DNA from: Candidatus Gemmiger faecigallinarum
GTDB lineage: Bacteria; Bacillota; Clostridia; Oscillospirales; Ruminococcaceae
Direction: 5' to 3'
Assembly: GCA_019120395.1 (NCBI GenBank)
Contig: DWVD01000059.1
Span: 1 to 35,584 of the forward strand
DNA length: 35,584 bases
A program made the translations under genes and the position numbers. Below the pieces are notes generated by a model that saw only the letters and a program-made list of their open reading frames with translations, was not told where the DNA came from and did no database searches. Below, piece after piece: positions 1 through 7,534 of the stretch. The stretch's first letter is position 1, and each line of letters begins with the position of its first letter.

Positions 1-1
1 C

Positions 2-241
2 GCCAAGAGCTTTGCCCGCATCTTTTACCGCAACGCCATCAACATCGGCCTGCCGATTCTGGAGTGCCCCGCTGCCAGCGAGGCCATCCGGGAGGGCGAC
101 GTGGTCAGCGTCAACTTTGACACCGGCGTCATCACCGACGAGACCACCGGCCAGAGCTTTGAGGCCGCGCCCTTCCCGCCGTTTATCCAGAAGATCATCC
201 AGGCCGGCGGGCTGATGGCTTCCCTGAAAGAGAAAGAATGA
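2..241 (+). CDS. leuD: 3-isopropylmalate dehydratase small subunit, 3' part
   Basis: The window opens inside this gene; 79 C-terminal residues and a TGA stop are visible. LeuD is the small (swivel-domain) subunit of isopropylmalate isomerase, which with LeuC converts 2-isopropylmalate to 3-isopropylmalate in leucine synthesis in the cytoplasm. The visible part begins AKSFARIFYRNAINIGLP, the family pattern after the substrate-contacting SSREHA region, which lies off the left edge. The GDVVSVNFDTGVI stretch and the FPPFIQKIIQAGG end also fit LeuD. leuB follows after 15 bp, so the two are probably cotranscribed. The start and any upstream leader are outside the window. Confidence 0.93.
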   Translation, partial: AKSFARIFYRNAINIGLPILECPAASEAIREGDVVSVNFDTGVITDETTGQSFEAAPFPPFIQKIIQAGGLMASLKEKE

Positions 242-256
242 GAGGGTGCAACGACA

Positions 257-1327
257 ATGCAGAAGAACATCGCGCTGATCTACGGCGACTGCGCCAGCCC
301 TGAGATCGTGGCCCAGGCGGTGCGGGTGCTGGACAAAATTGCCGAAAAGCACGGCCACACCTTCACCTACACCCGCGCCTGGATGGGCGGCGAGGCCATT
401 GACAAATTCGGCGACCCGCTGCCCCAGAGCGAGCTGGACAAGTGCCTGGCGGCCGACAGCGTGCTGCTGGGCGCGGTGGGCGGCCCCAAATGGGAGGGCC
501 TGCCCGGCGACAAGCGCCCCGAAAAGGGCCTTTTGCGGCTGCGCGCCGGCATGGGGCTGTACTCCAACAACCGGCCTGCCAAGATCTGGCCCCAGCTGGC
601 CGTCGCCAGCCCACTGAAAAAGGAGATCGTGGACCGGGGCATCGACTTTATCGTGGTGCGGGAGCTGATCGGCGGCGTGTATTTTGGCGAGCATAAGACC
701 GAGACAGTGGACGGCGAGGAGAAGGCCACCGACGTGATGAGCTACGCCGAGCACGAGATCGAGCGCATCGGCCGCATCGGCTTTGAGACCGCCATGAAGC
801 GCCGCAAGCGCCTGACCTGCGTGGACAAGGCCAACGTGCTGGACACCAGCCGCCTGTGGCGCAAGGTGATGCACCGGCTGCAGGCCGACTACCCGGAGGT
901 GGAATACCGCGAGATGTTTGTGGACAACGCCGCCATGCAGATCTGCAAGGACCCGTCCCAGTTTGACGTGATCGTGACCGAGAATATGTTCGGCGATATT
1001 TTGTCCGACGAAGCCAGCGAGATCACCGGCAGCATCGGCATGGTGCCCTCCTCCAGCCTGGGCGACGGCACCCGCGGCCTGTACGAGCCTATCCACGGCT
1101 CCGCGCCGGACATTGCCGGGCAGGACGCGGTCAACCCCATCGCCTGCATCCTGTCCGCCGCCATGATGCTGCGATACAGCTTTGGCATGGCCGACGAGGC
1201 CGACGAGGTGGAGGCCGCCGTCAACGCGGTGCTGGACCAGGGGCTGCGCACCGCCGACATCTGGCAGGAGGGCTGCACCAAAGTGGGCTGCACTGCCATG
1301 GGCGACGCGATTTTGGCCCGGCTGTAA
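257..1327 (+). CDS. leuB: 3-isopropylmalate dehydrogenase
   Basis: Cytoplasmic NAD-dependent oxidative decarboxylase that converts 3-isopropylmalate to 2-oxoisocaproate, the last committed step of leucine synthesis. At 356 residues it has normal family length. The isocitrate/isopropylmalate dehydrogenase signature is complete near the C-terminal third (VTENMFGDILSDEASEI then GSIGMVPSSSLG), followed by EPIHGSAPDIAGQ; LLGAVGGPKW and RELIGGVYFG are also typical. The ATG is preceded by AGAGGG. One oddity is the N-terminal loop, usually GDGIGPE, which reads GDCASPE here (residues 10-16). It closes the visible leu operon; a weak hairpin (arms 1395-1400 and 1417-1422) and a longer one near 1540-1574 follow. 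Confidence 0.96.
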   Translation: MQKNIALIYGDCASPEIVAQAVRVLDKIAEKHGHTFTYTRAWMGGEAIDKFGDPLPQSELDKCLAADSVLLGAVGGPKWEGLPGDKRPEKGLLRLRAGMGLYSNNRPAKIWPQLAVASPLKKEIVDRGIDFIVVRELIGGVYFGEHKTETVDGEEKATDVMSYAEHEIERIGRIGFETAMKRRKRLTCVDKANVLDTSRLWRKVMHRLQADYPEVEYREMFVDNAAMQICKDPSQFDVIVTENMFGDILSDEASEITGSIGMVPSSSLGDGTRGLYEPIHGSAPDIAGQDAVNPIACILSAAMMLRYSFGMADEADEVEAAVNAVLDQGLRTADIWQEGCTKVGCTAMGDAILARL

Positions 1328-1527
1328 ACCGCTTTTGCCGCGCCGCCCTGTGCGGGACGGCGCAGCCGGGAGTTCCTGCTTTTCTTTTAAAACCGCGGCC
1401 GGCGGGGCGTACCCCCGGCCGCAGCCTGGGGCATTTTAGAGGGAAGAATGCCGCTTGAAGCCGGCGGTTTGCCGGCAGACAGATTCGGCTGCCCCGCCGC
1501 AATGTGCGTGCGGTACGGGGCGGCACG

Positions 1528-1576
1528 AAAAAATTGACCCCCGTTTTGCGCCATGTGCGGGCCAAAACGGGGGTTT
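1528..1576. terminator. Bidirectional hairpin between leuB and the leftward PadR operon
   Basis: Perfect 12-bp inverted repeat: arms 1537-1548 and 1563-1574, 14-nt loop. On the minus strand it is followed by a run of six T (A run at 1528-1533), so it is a good end for the leftward PadR/membrane-protein operon. On the plus strand the T-tract is only three bases, so leuB termination is less certain. The rest of 1328-1626 is GC-rich and shows no gene. Confidence 0.7.
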
Positions 1577-1626
1577 GCTGTGCCTGTGTCTGTGCGCCGG
1601 TCCGGCAGGCTGAAAGGCCCTGCCCT

Positions 1627-2313
1627 TTACCGGGCGCGCGGTGCCTGCGCGCTTTCCCGCCAGGGCCGGCGGCGGGCGCAGGCGTTGTACCGGGCGGTAC
1701 GCACCGCCCAGCTGGCGGCAGCCAGGGCAAAAAAGCCCAGGCTCAGCGCCCAGGTGGGCGCCGGCACGTCAACGGGGCGCACCAGCCAGGGAACGGCGAC
1801 GGCCAGGGCAAGCGCCAGCAGCACGCCCAGCCCGGCCAGCAGGCGCGGCGAAAGGCCGCCTTTTTCCGGCGGTTGGCTGAACTGCCGGCGGAACAGCGCC
1901 GACGCCAGCAGCCAAAGGCTGTACACCGCAAAGACCGCCGCCGTGCCCCACAGCGGCCAGGACTGCCGCTGCACCGCCATCCCTGCCAGAAAAACTCCGA
2001 CCGCCGCCCCCGCCGCCGGCCACCAGGTTAGCAGGCGGTCCAGCGGCGTGCCGGGGTCAATGGCGGCGCACAGTTCGTTCACGGTGCCGGCCGGGTCTTT
2101 GCCCAGGGCCTCAGTCAGCGGCCTGCCCTCCTGCCCGGCGCGGGCGGCCAGGTCGATCAGGTCGCGCAGCACCCGCTGGGCTTCGTAACTGTTCCAGGTG
2201 GCATCGTCCAGCCGGCGGGCAATGCCGCGCAGCACCTCTCGGTCCCCGTCGGCCAGCGCGCGCAGGTCCCTGCGGTTTTGGCGGCGCAGAAGAAAGTACT
2301 CGTCACAAAACAT
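1627..2313 (-). CDS. DUF1048-like membrane protein coupled to PadR
   Basis: A 228-residue protein. The N-terminal ~90 residues are soluble and helical, with a stretch around YEAQRVLRDLIDLAARAGQEG and EALGKDPAGTVNELC (residues 43-82) that resembles the DUF1048 family, which often neighbours PadR regulators. Four hydrophobic segments follow (about 96-113, 119-141, 156-178, 187-205), ending in a basic tail. The start overlaps the end of the padR gene by 11 bp, so the two are translationally coupled; an AAAGGGGG ribosome site lies inside padR. The role is unknown. In similar pairs the membrane protein may act with or be controlled by the PadR repressor; that is inferred from context only. Confidence 0.75.
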   Translation of the reverse strand: MFCDEYFLLRRQNRRDLRALADGDREVLRGIARRLDDATWNSYEAQRVLRDLIDLAARAGQEGRPLTEALGKDPAGTVNELCAAIDPGTPLDRLLTWWPAAGAAVGVFLAGMAVQRQSWPLWGTAAVFAVYSLWLLASALFRRQFSQPPEKGGLSPRLLAGLGVLLALALAVAVPWLVRPVDVPAPTWALSLGFFALAAASWAVRTARYNACARRRPWRESAQAPRAR

Positions 2314-2653
2314 CCGGCGTCCCCCCTTTCGGTCCCCCGTTCAAAATGGCCTCCACCCCTGCTGACGTTTCCCGCCAGGCATCGATAAACTGGGCCAGAT
2401 AGGTCTTGCCCGCCGGGGTCAGCAGGTAATACTTCCGGCTGGGGCCGCTGGGCGAAGCGCGGTACTCGGCCCGGATCAGCCCCTTGCGCTCCAGCCGCAG
2501 CAGCAGCGGGTAAAGGGTACCCTCGGTCAGGCCGGCAAAGCCGCTTTGCCGCAGCAGCGCCGCGATGGCGTAGCCGTAGGCGGGCGCGCGGGCGATGATC
2601 TGCAAAATGCAGCCCTCCAGCGCCCCTTTGCGCAGCTGCGCACGGTCAAACAT
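2303..2653 (-). CDS. PadR family transcriptional regulator
   Basis: A 116-residue winged-helix regulator. PadR hallmarks are visible: an early LEGCILQIIARAPAYGYAI helix, the recognition region GTLYPLLLRLERKGLI, and the wing with GPSRKYYLLTPAG. It is a short (subfamily 2) PadR, which usually dimerises through the C-terminal helix and represses its own operon together with an adjacent transporter or membrane-protein gene. The ATG follows a GAGAGGGGGG ribosome site. The next gene overlaps by 11 bp, so both are probably controlled from the promoter at 2743-2771. The ligand cannot be told from sequence. Confidence 0.9.
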   Translation of the reverse strand: MFDRAQLRKGALEGCILQIIARAPAYGYAIAALLRQSGFAGLTEGTLYPLLLRLERKGLIRAEYRASPSGPSRKYYLLTPAGKTYLAQFIDAWRETSAGVEAILNGGPKGGTPDVL

Positions 2654-2742
2654 CGGCGTCCCCCCCCTCTCTCCCCTGCGTCCTGGCGGCCGCAGGGCGG
2701 CGTTTGATCTGCCTTGCGTGGCAAGGTTCTTTCTTTAAGTAT

Positions 2743-2771
2743 ATGGTATCACAAGGTAGCCAAAGCGTCAA
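2743..2771 (-). promoter_or_regulatory. Probable promoter of padR operon
   Basis: Read on the minus strand: -35 TTGACG (2766-2771), 17-bp spacer, -10 TACCAT (2743-2748), with an overlapping TATACT just downstream. It lies about 90 bp ahead of the padR ATG in the only AT-rich stretch there. No separate PadR operator is assigned. Confidence 0.55.
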
Positions 2772-2800
2772 CACCGGAGCGCCGTTTGATCCGGCAAGAA

Positions 2801-2842
2801 CAAAACCCTGCCGTTGGGGAACTTTCCCCCGGCAGGGTTTTG
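2801..2842. terminator. Hairpin terminator after asparaginase
   Basis: Perfect 13-bp inverted repeat, arms 2801-2813 and 2830-2842, whose outer pairs are A4/T4, giving a U-tract inside the 3' arm in either direction. It lies just beyond the asparaginase stop at 2890 (minus strand). Confidence 0.75.
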
Positions 2843-2889
2843 CCTGTATCCCGGAACCCCTGTTTGGGGCCGGGCCTGTCCTTGCTGTT

Positions 2890-3894
2890 TCACAGCAGAT
2901 CGTGCTGCACCGGCTGTTCAAACAGGGCGCGGGCGGCGGCGGGGTCGCGGGTCTGGGCCAGCACCCACATCAGCTTGGTGACCACCGCCTCCGGGGTCAT
3001 GTCGCGGGCTTCCAGCACGCCGGGCAGCTCGCGGGCAATGCGCCCCACCTCGTACACCGAAAGGTCGCTGCCCTCGTGCTGCACCTGGGTGGAGAACACC
3101 GCCAGCCGGCCCGACGCCAGCCAGTCCCGCACGGCGCGCAGCAGCGGGCCGTCCTCGCCGCCGGGCAGGCCGCCCACGCCGAAGCCTTCAATGACCACGG
3201 CGCGGTAGTGGTCTTTCAGCGCCGCAAAAATGTCCGCCCCCATGCCGGGCACCAGCCGCAGCACGAACACCGCCGGGTCCAGCCGGTCGCAGAACCGCAC
3301 CGGCGGCCGGTCCTGCGGCGTGGGCAGGAAGCGGATCAGCCGGTCGTCCCGGAACACCGCGGTCTCCGGGTAGTCGATGCTGGAAAAGGCGTTCAGGCTT
3401 TTGGAGCGCACCTTGCGGGCGCGGGTGCCCAGGATGACCAGGTTGTCAAACACGATCTGCACGCCCCAGGCTCCCTCCGACACCGCGTAGGCGAAGGCGT
3501 GCAGCAGGTTGTTGCGGGCGTCGGTGTCCCGGTTGTAGATGGACTTCTGGCTGCCGGTCAGCACGATGGGCTTGGCGGGGTTTTGCACCATATAGCTCAG
3601 CGCCGCGGCGGTGTAGGCCATGGTGTCGGTGCCGTGGGCGATAACAAAGCCGTCGTACTCGCCGTAATGGTCCCGGATGGCCTTTGCCATGCCGCACCAG
3701 TGCTCCGGGCCGATGTTGGTGGAGTCCAGGTCATAAAGCTGCATCGTGTCGATCCGGCACATTCCTTCCAGCTCCGGCACAAACTGCAGCAGCTCGGCCG
3801 CCGAGATGGCCGGCGCCAGCACGCCGCGGCTGGTGGGCTTGCAGGCGATGGTGCCGCCGGTGGCCAGCAGCAGGATCTTTTTGGTTTTGGGCAT
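2890..3894 (-). CDS. L-asparaginase (type I-like)
   Basis: Hydrolyses L-asparagine to aspartate and ammonia; 334 residues, a normal length. Both active-site signatures are present: ATGGTIA near the N-terminus (nucleophile Thr15) and HGTDTM (Thr89, Asp90), with the supporting VLTGSQ motif after it. No signal peptide precedes the first strand KKILLLATGGTIA, so it is predicted cytoplasmic, as for AnsA-type enzymes. The ATG follows AAAGGAGG at good spacing. It stands alone: a terminator follows, and the gene upstream ends 121 bp away. The C-terminus contains the expected small asparaginase C-terminal domain. The glutaminase side activity cannot be judged. Confidence 0.93.
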   Translation of the reverse strand: MPKTKKILLLATGGTIACKPTSRGVLAPAISAAELLQFVPELEGMCRIDTMQLYDLDSTNIGPEHWCGMAKAIRDHYGEYDGFVIAHGTDTMAYTAAALSYMVQNPAKPIVLTGSQKSIYNRDTDARNNLLHAFAYAVSEGAWGVQIVFDNLVILGTRARKVRSKSLNAFSSIDYPETAVFRDDRLIRFLPTPQDRPPVRFCDRLDPAVFVLRLVPGMGADIFAALKDHYRAVVIEGFGVGGLPGGEDGPLLRAVRDWLASGRLAVFSTQVQHEGSDLSVYEVGRIARELPGVLEARDMTPEAVVTKLMWVLAQTRDPAAARALFEQPVQHDLL

Positions 3895-4015
3895 GGTCTG
3901 CCTCCTTTTGGCATGGGGTTGGGGCGCAAAACGGCCCGCCGGGCGGTTATTCCCCCGCCGGGCGGGCGCCGATAACAGATATGTATGTTTTTGGGGAAAG
4001 CCGGTCTCTGCCGGG

Positions 4016-4468
4016 TCAGTCCATCTCTGTCGTCACCAGAAACGTCTCGCTACCGGCGTCGGTCGCCACGGTGATGGCGTAGTTATACACCGTGCGCAGC
4101 TCCAGCGTCAGGGTGTCGCCGTCCTGCTCCGCACGGTAGTCCAGCTTGGGCATGACGGTGTTGGGCTCGTACAGCTTGTAGCCGGTCGACCAGGGTTCGG
4201 CAAAGCGGACGGTGACGTCCTGCTCCGTCACGCCGGTCAGGGCAATGGCAGGGCGGCCCTCGGCGGCAAACAGCCGGGCGGGCTGCGGGGCGGCGTCCTC
4301 GGCCGACCAGTAGTCGGCGTCCGTCCCGGTCACCGCGCAGCCGGAAAAGCTGACCGGCACCGACGCCGTCTCCAGCACCGTGTCCAGCGCGGGGGCGGCG
4401 TCCCGGGCGCAGGCGCAGAGCAGGCACGCCAGCAGAAGCGTCGCCAGCGGGATGGCTGTTTTTTTCAT
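4016..4468 (-). CDS. Small lipoprotein of unknown function
   Basis: A 150-residue predicted lipoprotein. The chosen ATG (4468) gives MKKTAIPLATLLLACLLCAC, a classic signal with lipobox L-C-A-C20; an in-frame longer reading starting at 4513 would put a charged tail before the signal and lacks a ribosome site. The mature part has beta-rich stretches (DVTVRFAEPW; DTLTLELRTVYNYAITVATD) and no motif I recognise. It starts 41 bp after the DinB-like gene and is probably cotranscribed with it. The protein should be anchored on the outer face of the membrane. Confidence 0.75.
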   Translation of the reverse strand: MKKTAIPLATLLLACLLCACARDAAPALDTVLETASVPVSFSGCAVTGTDADYWSAEDAAPQPARLFAAEGRPAIALTGVTEQDVTVRFAEPWSTGYKLYEPNTVMPKLDYRAEQDGDTLTLELRTVYNYAITVATDAGSETFLVTTEMD

Positions 4469-4509
4469 AGGGAATACCTCGTTGTGCAGGCGGGCGGCAG
4501 TCCGCCGGG

Positions 4510-5031
4510 TCATTCGTAAGGGTCATAGGGCGGCTTGGGAAATTCCCGTTCCAGGCCCAGCGTTTTGGGGCACAGGCCGGTTTCGGCCAGCACCAGGCCC
4601 ATCAGCAGGCCCAGATTCAGGTGCAGGCGGCGGTACTGGGCCAGGATCAGCGTAAACCGGGTCCACCGGCAGCCTTCCGGCCTCTGCAGCAGGTCCTCGT
4701 CATGCAGCGAGGTCAGATACAGCGAAAGCCTGGCTTTGATGGTGGTGAAATACTCCTCCATCTGGCGGCGGCTCAGCCGCACCGCCGGGCAGACGCCCAG
4801 CTCGTCAAGGTGCGGCGCGTGGATCGGCGGCTCCACAAAGCCGGGGTCGGCCGGGTTGACAAACCACTGGTCCAGCTTGTGCAGCGTGTGGTACAGATAC
4901 TGCCACAGCGGCGCGCCGCCATAGCTTTTGTCCCAGATCTCGTCGGGGATGCAGTCCATGGCGTTCTGCGTCTCCCACAGGGCGCGCACCGTCATCTCGA
5001 CGATCACCGCCGTATATGAGCTTTCCCGCAT
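4510..5031 (-). CDS. DinB-like four-helix protein
   Basis: A 173-residue soluble helical protein of the DinB/YfiT-like superfamily, metal-binding four-helix bundles whose members include thiol (bacillithiol, mycothiol) transferases and many uncharacterised proteins. Candidate metal ligands are the histidines in LYHTLHKLDQW (His48, His51) and RRLHLNLG (His137), the usual distribution. The ATG at 5031 follows GGGAGGGGA; an in-frame extension to 5148 would add an arginine-rich segment without a ribosome site and was not used. A small hairpin (5056-5072) lies in its leader. The lipoprotein downstream is probably in the same transcript. The substrate is unknown. Confidence 0.75.
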   Translation of the reverse strand: MRESSYTAVIVEMTVRALWETQNAMDCIPDEIWDKSYGGAPLWQYLYHTLHKLDQWFVNPADPGFVEPPIHAPHLDELGVCPAVRLSRRQMEEYFTTIKARLSLYLTSLHDEDLLQRPEGCRWTRFTLILAQYRRLHLNLGLLMGLVLAETGLCPKTLGLEREFPKPPYDPYE

Positions 5032-5160
5032 GGCACATCCCCTCCCCTGTCTGCCGGGGGCGCTATGCCCCCTATCCAGTATGGGCAGGACCCGGCGCGC
5101 TATACAGCGGCGCCGGCGGCGGGGCGCTGCGGGAACTTTGGCCGCCACCGCTATTGTACA

Positions 5161-5193
5161 CCAAAGGCCGCCCGGTTACAAGGCGGCCTTTGG
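5161..5193 (-). terminator. Hairpin terminator after the second lipoprotein gene
   Basis: 12-bp perfect stem (5161-5172 with 5182-5193, 9-nt loop) of the AAAGGCCGCC/GGCGGCCTTT type, downstream of the stop at 5253 on the minus strand. A second GC-rich hairpin lies just before it (about 5195-5218). No long T-run, so strength is uncertain. The remainder of 5032-5252 holds no gene I can support. Confidence 0.55.
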
Positions 5194-5252
5194 GCGGCGC
5201 CGCGAACTTTGCGCCGCCGCGCAAAATATGCTATACTGAGCTGCGACGGCGT

Positions 5253-5918
5253 TTACTGCTCGCCGGTCTGGTCCAGCACTTCCCACTCGTCCTTGTAAGC
5301 GATGCTCTCGCCATAATACCAGGCGCTGCCGCGGTATGGACCGGCCAGGTCGAAATGCTCCAGCGGCCACAGGTCGTCCAGCGCGGGCGGCTGGCCGTCA
5401 GCCGCGCGGTAATAGACTGCCTGCGCGCCGAACGAGTCGTTCAGGGTCCGCCAGACGGTATCCAGCAAAAACCACCGCAGCAGATCGGCGTCGTAAAACA
5501 CATAATCCGGGCTGCCTCCCTGGGGCATTTCCCCGTCCCACAGCGCCGACCCGGCCTGCCAGGTCACCGTCCAGGCGTCCCCCTGCTGTTCCAGCGTAAA
5601 GTCAAAGGCGATGCCGGTCTCCTCCGTCAGGGCCGCGCACAGCGCAGCGGCGTCAACGCCGCCGGGCACCTGGACCACGCGCACGTCCTCGACCTCGCTG
5701 CCGGCGGTAAAATCCAGCAGCAGGGCATCCGCCAGGCCGGCCGTCTCCGCGGTGGCCGTCTCGGCCGTACGGATGGCCGGTTGCTGCGCCGGCGGCTCTG
5801 CCTGCTGGGGCGAGGCGGCCGGCAGGACGCTGGACGCTTCGGCGCCTGTTTCGGCGCAGGCCGCCAGCGCCAGGCCGCAGGCCGCGGCGGCCAGGCAGAA
5901 AAGGAACCGGTGTTTCAT
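5253..5918 (-). CDS. Lipoprotein of unknown function
   Basis: A 221-residue predicted lipoprotein. MKHRFLFCLAAAACGLALAAC gives a signal peptide with lipobox L-A-A-C21, then a Pro/Gln/Ala-rich linker to about residue 65 and a folded domain. The start is taken at the ATG (5918) because AAGGAG sits 10 bp upstream; an upstream TTG in frame lies too close to that site. The domain has two rough halves (ALLLDFTAGSEVEDVRVVQVPGG... and FYDADLLRWFLLDTVWRTLNDSFG...), which might mean a GerM-like or other sporulation/germination-type fold, but I cannot assign it. Neighbours give no functional clue. Confidence 0.72.
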   Translation of the reverse strand: MKHRFLFCLAAAACGLALAACAETGAEASSVLPAASPQQAEPPAQQPAIRTAETATAETAGLADALLLDFTAGSEVEDVRVVQVPGGVDAAALCAALTEETGIAFDFTLEQQGDAWTVTWQAGSALWDGEMPQGGSPDYVFYDADLLRWFLLDTVWRTLNDSFGAQAVYYRAADGQPPALDDLWPLEHFDLAGPYRGSAWYYGESIAYKDEWEVLDQTGEQ

Positions 5919-6262
5919 GGTGGACAAACTCCTTGCATTGCAGCGGGTTTCAGACCGGCTGCGGATAGACTAGCAACATCTTACCACCAGCCGCCGTATT
6001 ATTCCAGACCCGCGGCCATATTTTTACAACTGTATGGGGCGCGGCGGCCGCTGCAGCGCCGCATTTGCGGCGTTTTTTCCGATTTTTGGCATTTGTTCAC
6101 GTACTGTTTGGCTTCCGTTCACGATTTGACCACAAATCTGTGAAATAATATCTGTGTTCTTCCGGCAGGCGGGGCAAAGCGCCCGCCGCCGCACGGCCGT
6201 TTCCCTCCGCCGACGGGCGGGCCCGGGCGCGGTACTGAATCAAAAAAGGATGGCGCTATTTT
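5919..6262. other. Divergent intergenic region with no gene
   Basis: 344 bp between divergent units. It is the most AT-rich stretch in this part and should hold promoters both ways. The best rightward candidate is TTGACC (6126-6131), 17-bp spacer, TATCTG (6149-6154), with an overlapping AATAAT. On the minus strand only weak -10-like words are seen. The motif GTTCAC occurs twice (about 6095 and 6116). Confidence 0.5.
6126..6154 (+). promoter_or_regulatory. Candidate promoter of the zinc-ribbon / DUF5685 / J-domain operon
   Basis: TTGACC, 17-bp spacer, TATCTG. The -35 is good and the -10 is weak (three matches), overlapped by AATAAT. It is about 110 bp ahead of the first gene. Confidence 0.35.
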
Positions 6263-6655
6263 ATGAAAGCCTGGTTTCAGCGTTTTATGTCCGGTCGTTA
6301 CGGCGGGGATCAGTTCAGTCAGTTTTTGTCGATCCTGTCGCTGATCCTGCTGGTCCTGGGGTTGTTCACCTGGGGCATCTTCTATTACATCGGCCTGGCG
6401 CTGCTGATTTACAGCTATTTCCGCATGTTCAGCCGCAACATCCAAAAGCGGTATGCCGAAAACCAGTGGTTCCTGACCCGGACCGCCGGCATCCGCAGCT
6501 GGTTTGCCCACATAAAGGTCCGCTTTGCCCAGCGCAAGACCTACCGTTATTTCAACTGCCCCCACTGCAAGCAGGCCATCCGCGTTCCCAAGGGCCGCGG
6601 GCGCATCTCCATCACCTGCCCCAAGTGCCAGACCCAGTTCATCCGCAAAAGTTGA
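6263..6655 (+). CDS. Membrane protein with C-terminal zinc ribbon
   Basis: 130 residues. Two adjacent hydrophobic helices (about 21-36 and 38-52) form a hairpin in the membrane, followed by a basic linker and a C-terminal zinc ribbon with two CxxC knuckles (Cys99/Cys102 and Cys119/Cys122) that read CPHC and CPKC. The ribbon should face the cytoplasm. An AAGGA site precedes the ATG. Only six bases separate it from the DUF5685 gene, and a J-domain gene follows with overlap, so all three are one operon. The role is unknown; the company of a co-chaperone suggests membrane-linked protein quality control or assembly (inference). Confidence 0.8.
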   Translation: MKAWFQRFMSGRYGGDQFSQFLSILSLILLVLGLFTWGIFYYIGLALLIYSYFRMFSRNIQKRYAENQWFLTRTAGIRSWFAHIKVRFAQRKTYRYFNCPHCKQAIRVPKGRGRISITCPKCQTQFIRKS

Positions 6656-6661
6656 CGCTGT

Positions 6662-7534
6662 ATGTTTGGATATGTTACTATCTACCGGAAGGACCTGCCG
6701 CCGGAAGCCGTCGACCGCTACCAGGCGTACTACTGCGGCCTGTGCGAGGCGCTGGGCCGCCGCTACGGCGCGGCGGGGCGGATGACGCTCTCCTTCGATA
6801 TGACCTTTGCCGCCATCCTGCTCAGCGCGCTGTATGATCCCGAAACGGCGTTTTCCGCCGGGCGCTGCCTTCCCCATCCGGTCAAAAAGCGCCCCCGCGC
6901 CGCCAACCAATACCTGAACTATGCGGCGGACATGAGCATTGCGCTGGCTTATTACAACTTTTTGGACGACTGGCAGGACGAACGCCGCCGCGGCAGCCTG
7001 CGCAGCGCCAAACGCCTGGAACCGCACCTGCCCGGCATCCGGCAGGCACATCCCGTCCAGTGCGAGGCCATCCGCGCCCGGCTGGACGCCCTGACTGCGC
7101 TGGAAGCAGCCGGCAGCGACGATCTTGACGCGCTGTGCGGCTGTTTTGGCGCGCTGCTGGGGGCGGTGTTCCAGTACCAGAACGATATGTGGGCGCCGGT
7201 GCTGGACCGGGTCGGCCGCGGGCTGGGCGGCTTCATCTACCTGATGGACGCCTACGACGATTTGGAAAAGGACGCCAAAAACGGCAGTTTCAACGCGCTG
7301 GCGTCACTGCGGGCCAGCCTGGACGACGAAGCGTTTGAGGAGCGCTGCCACGAACTGTTCACCCAGCAGCTGGGCATCTGCGCCGAGGCGTTCGGCCTGC
7401 TGCCCATCCTGAAGGACAGCCCCGAAGGCCAGCTGCTTTATAACACCATCTATTCCGGCGTGTGGTGCAAGTACACGCTGATCAAAGCACGGCGCGAGGA
7501 CAAGCGCAGAGAGGCAGAGAAACGACATGCGTGA
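6662..7534 (+). CDS. DUF5685 family protein
   Basis: 290 residues, recognised from the family N-terminus MFGYVTIYRKDLPPEAVDRYQ followed by a YYCGLC pair (Cys25, Cys28). The rest is mostly helical, with Asp-rich motifs (NFLDDWQDE around residues 99-107, and LMDAYDDLEKDAKNG around 194-208) that look like a metal- or diphosphate-binding helical bundle, somewhat reminiscent of isoprenoid-synthase-like or phytoene-type folds. That similarity is only by eye. No signal peptide is present and the start fits the operon spacing. It overlaps the next gene, a J-domain protein, by 8 bp. Function is not established. Confidence 0.82.
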   Translation: MFGYVTIYRKDLPPEAVDRYQAYYCGLCEALGRRYGAAGRMTLSFDMTFAAILLSALYDPETAFSAGRCLPHPVKKRPRAANQYLNYAADMSIALAYYNFLDDWQDERRRGSLRSAKRLEPHLPGIRQAHPVQCEAIRARLDALTALEAAGSDDLDALCGCFGALLGAVFQYQNDMWAPVLDRVGRGLGGFIYLMDAYDDLEKDAKNGSFNALASLRASLDDEAFEERCHELFTQQLGICAEAFGLLPILKDSPEGQLLYNTIYSGVWCKYTLIKARREDKRREAEKRHA

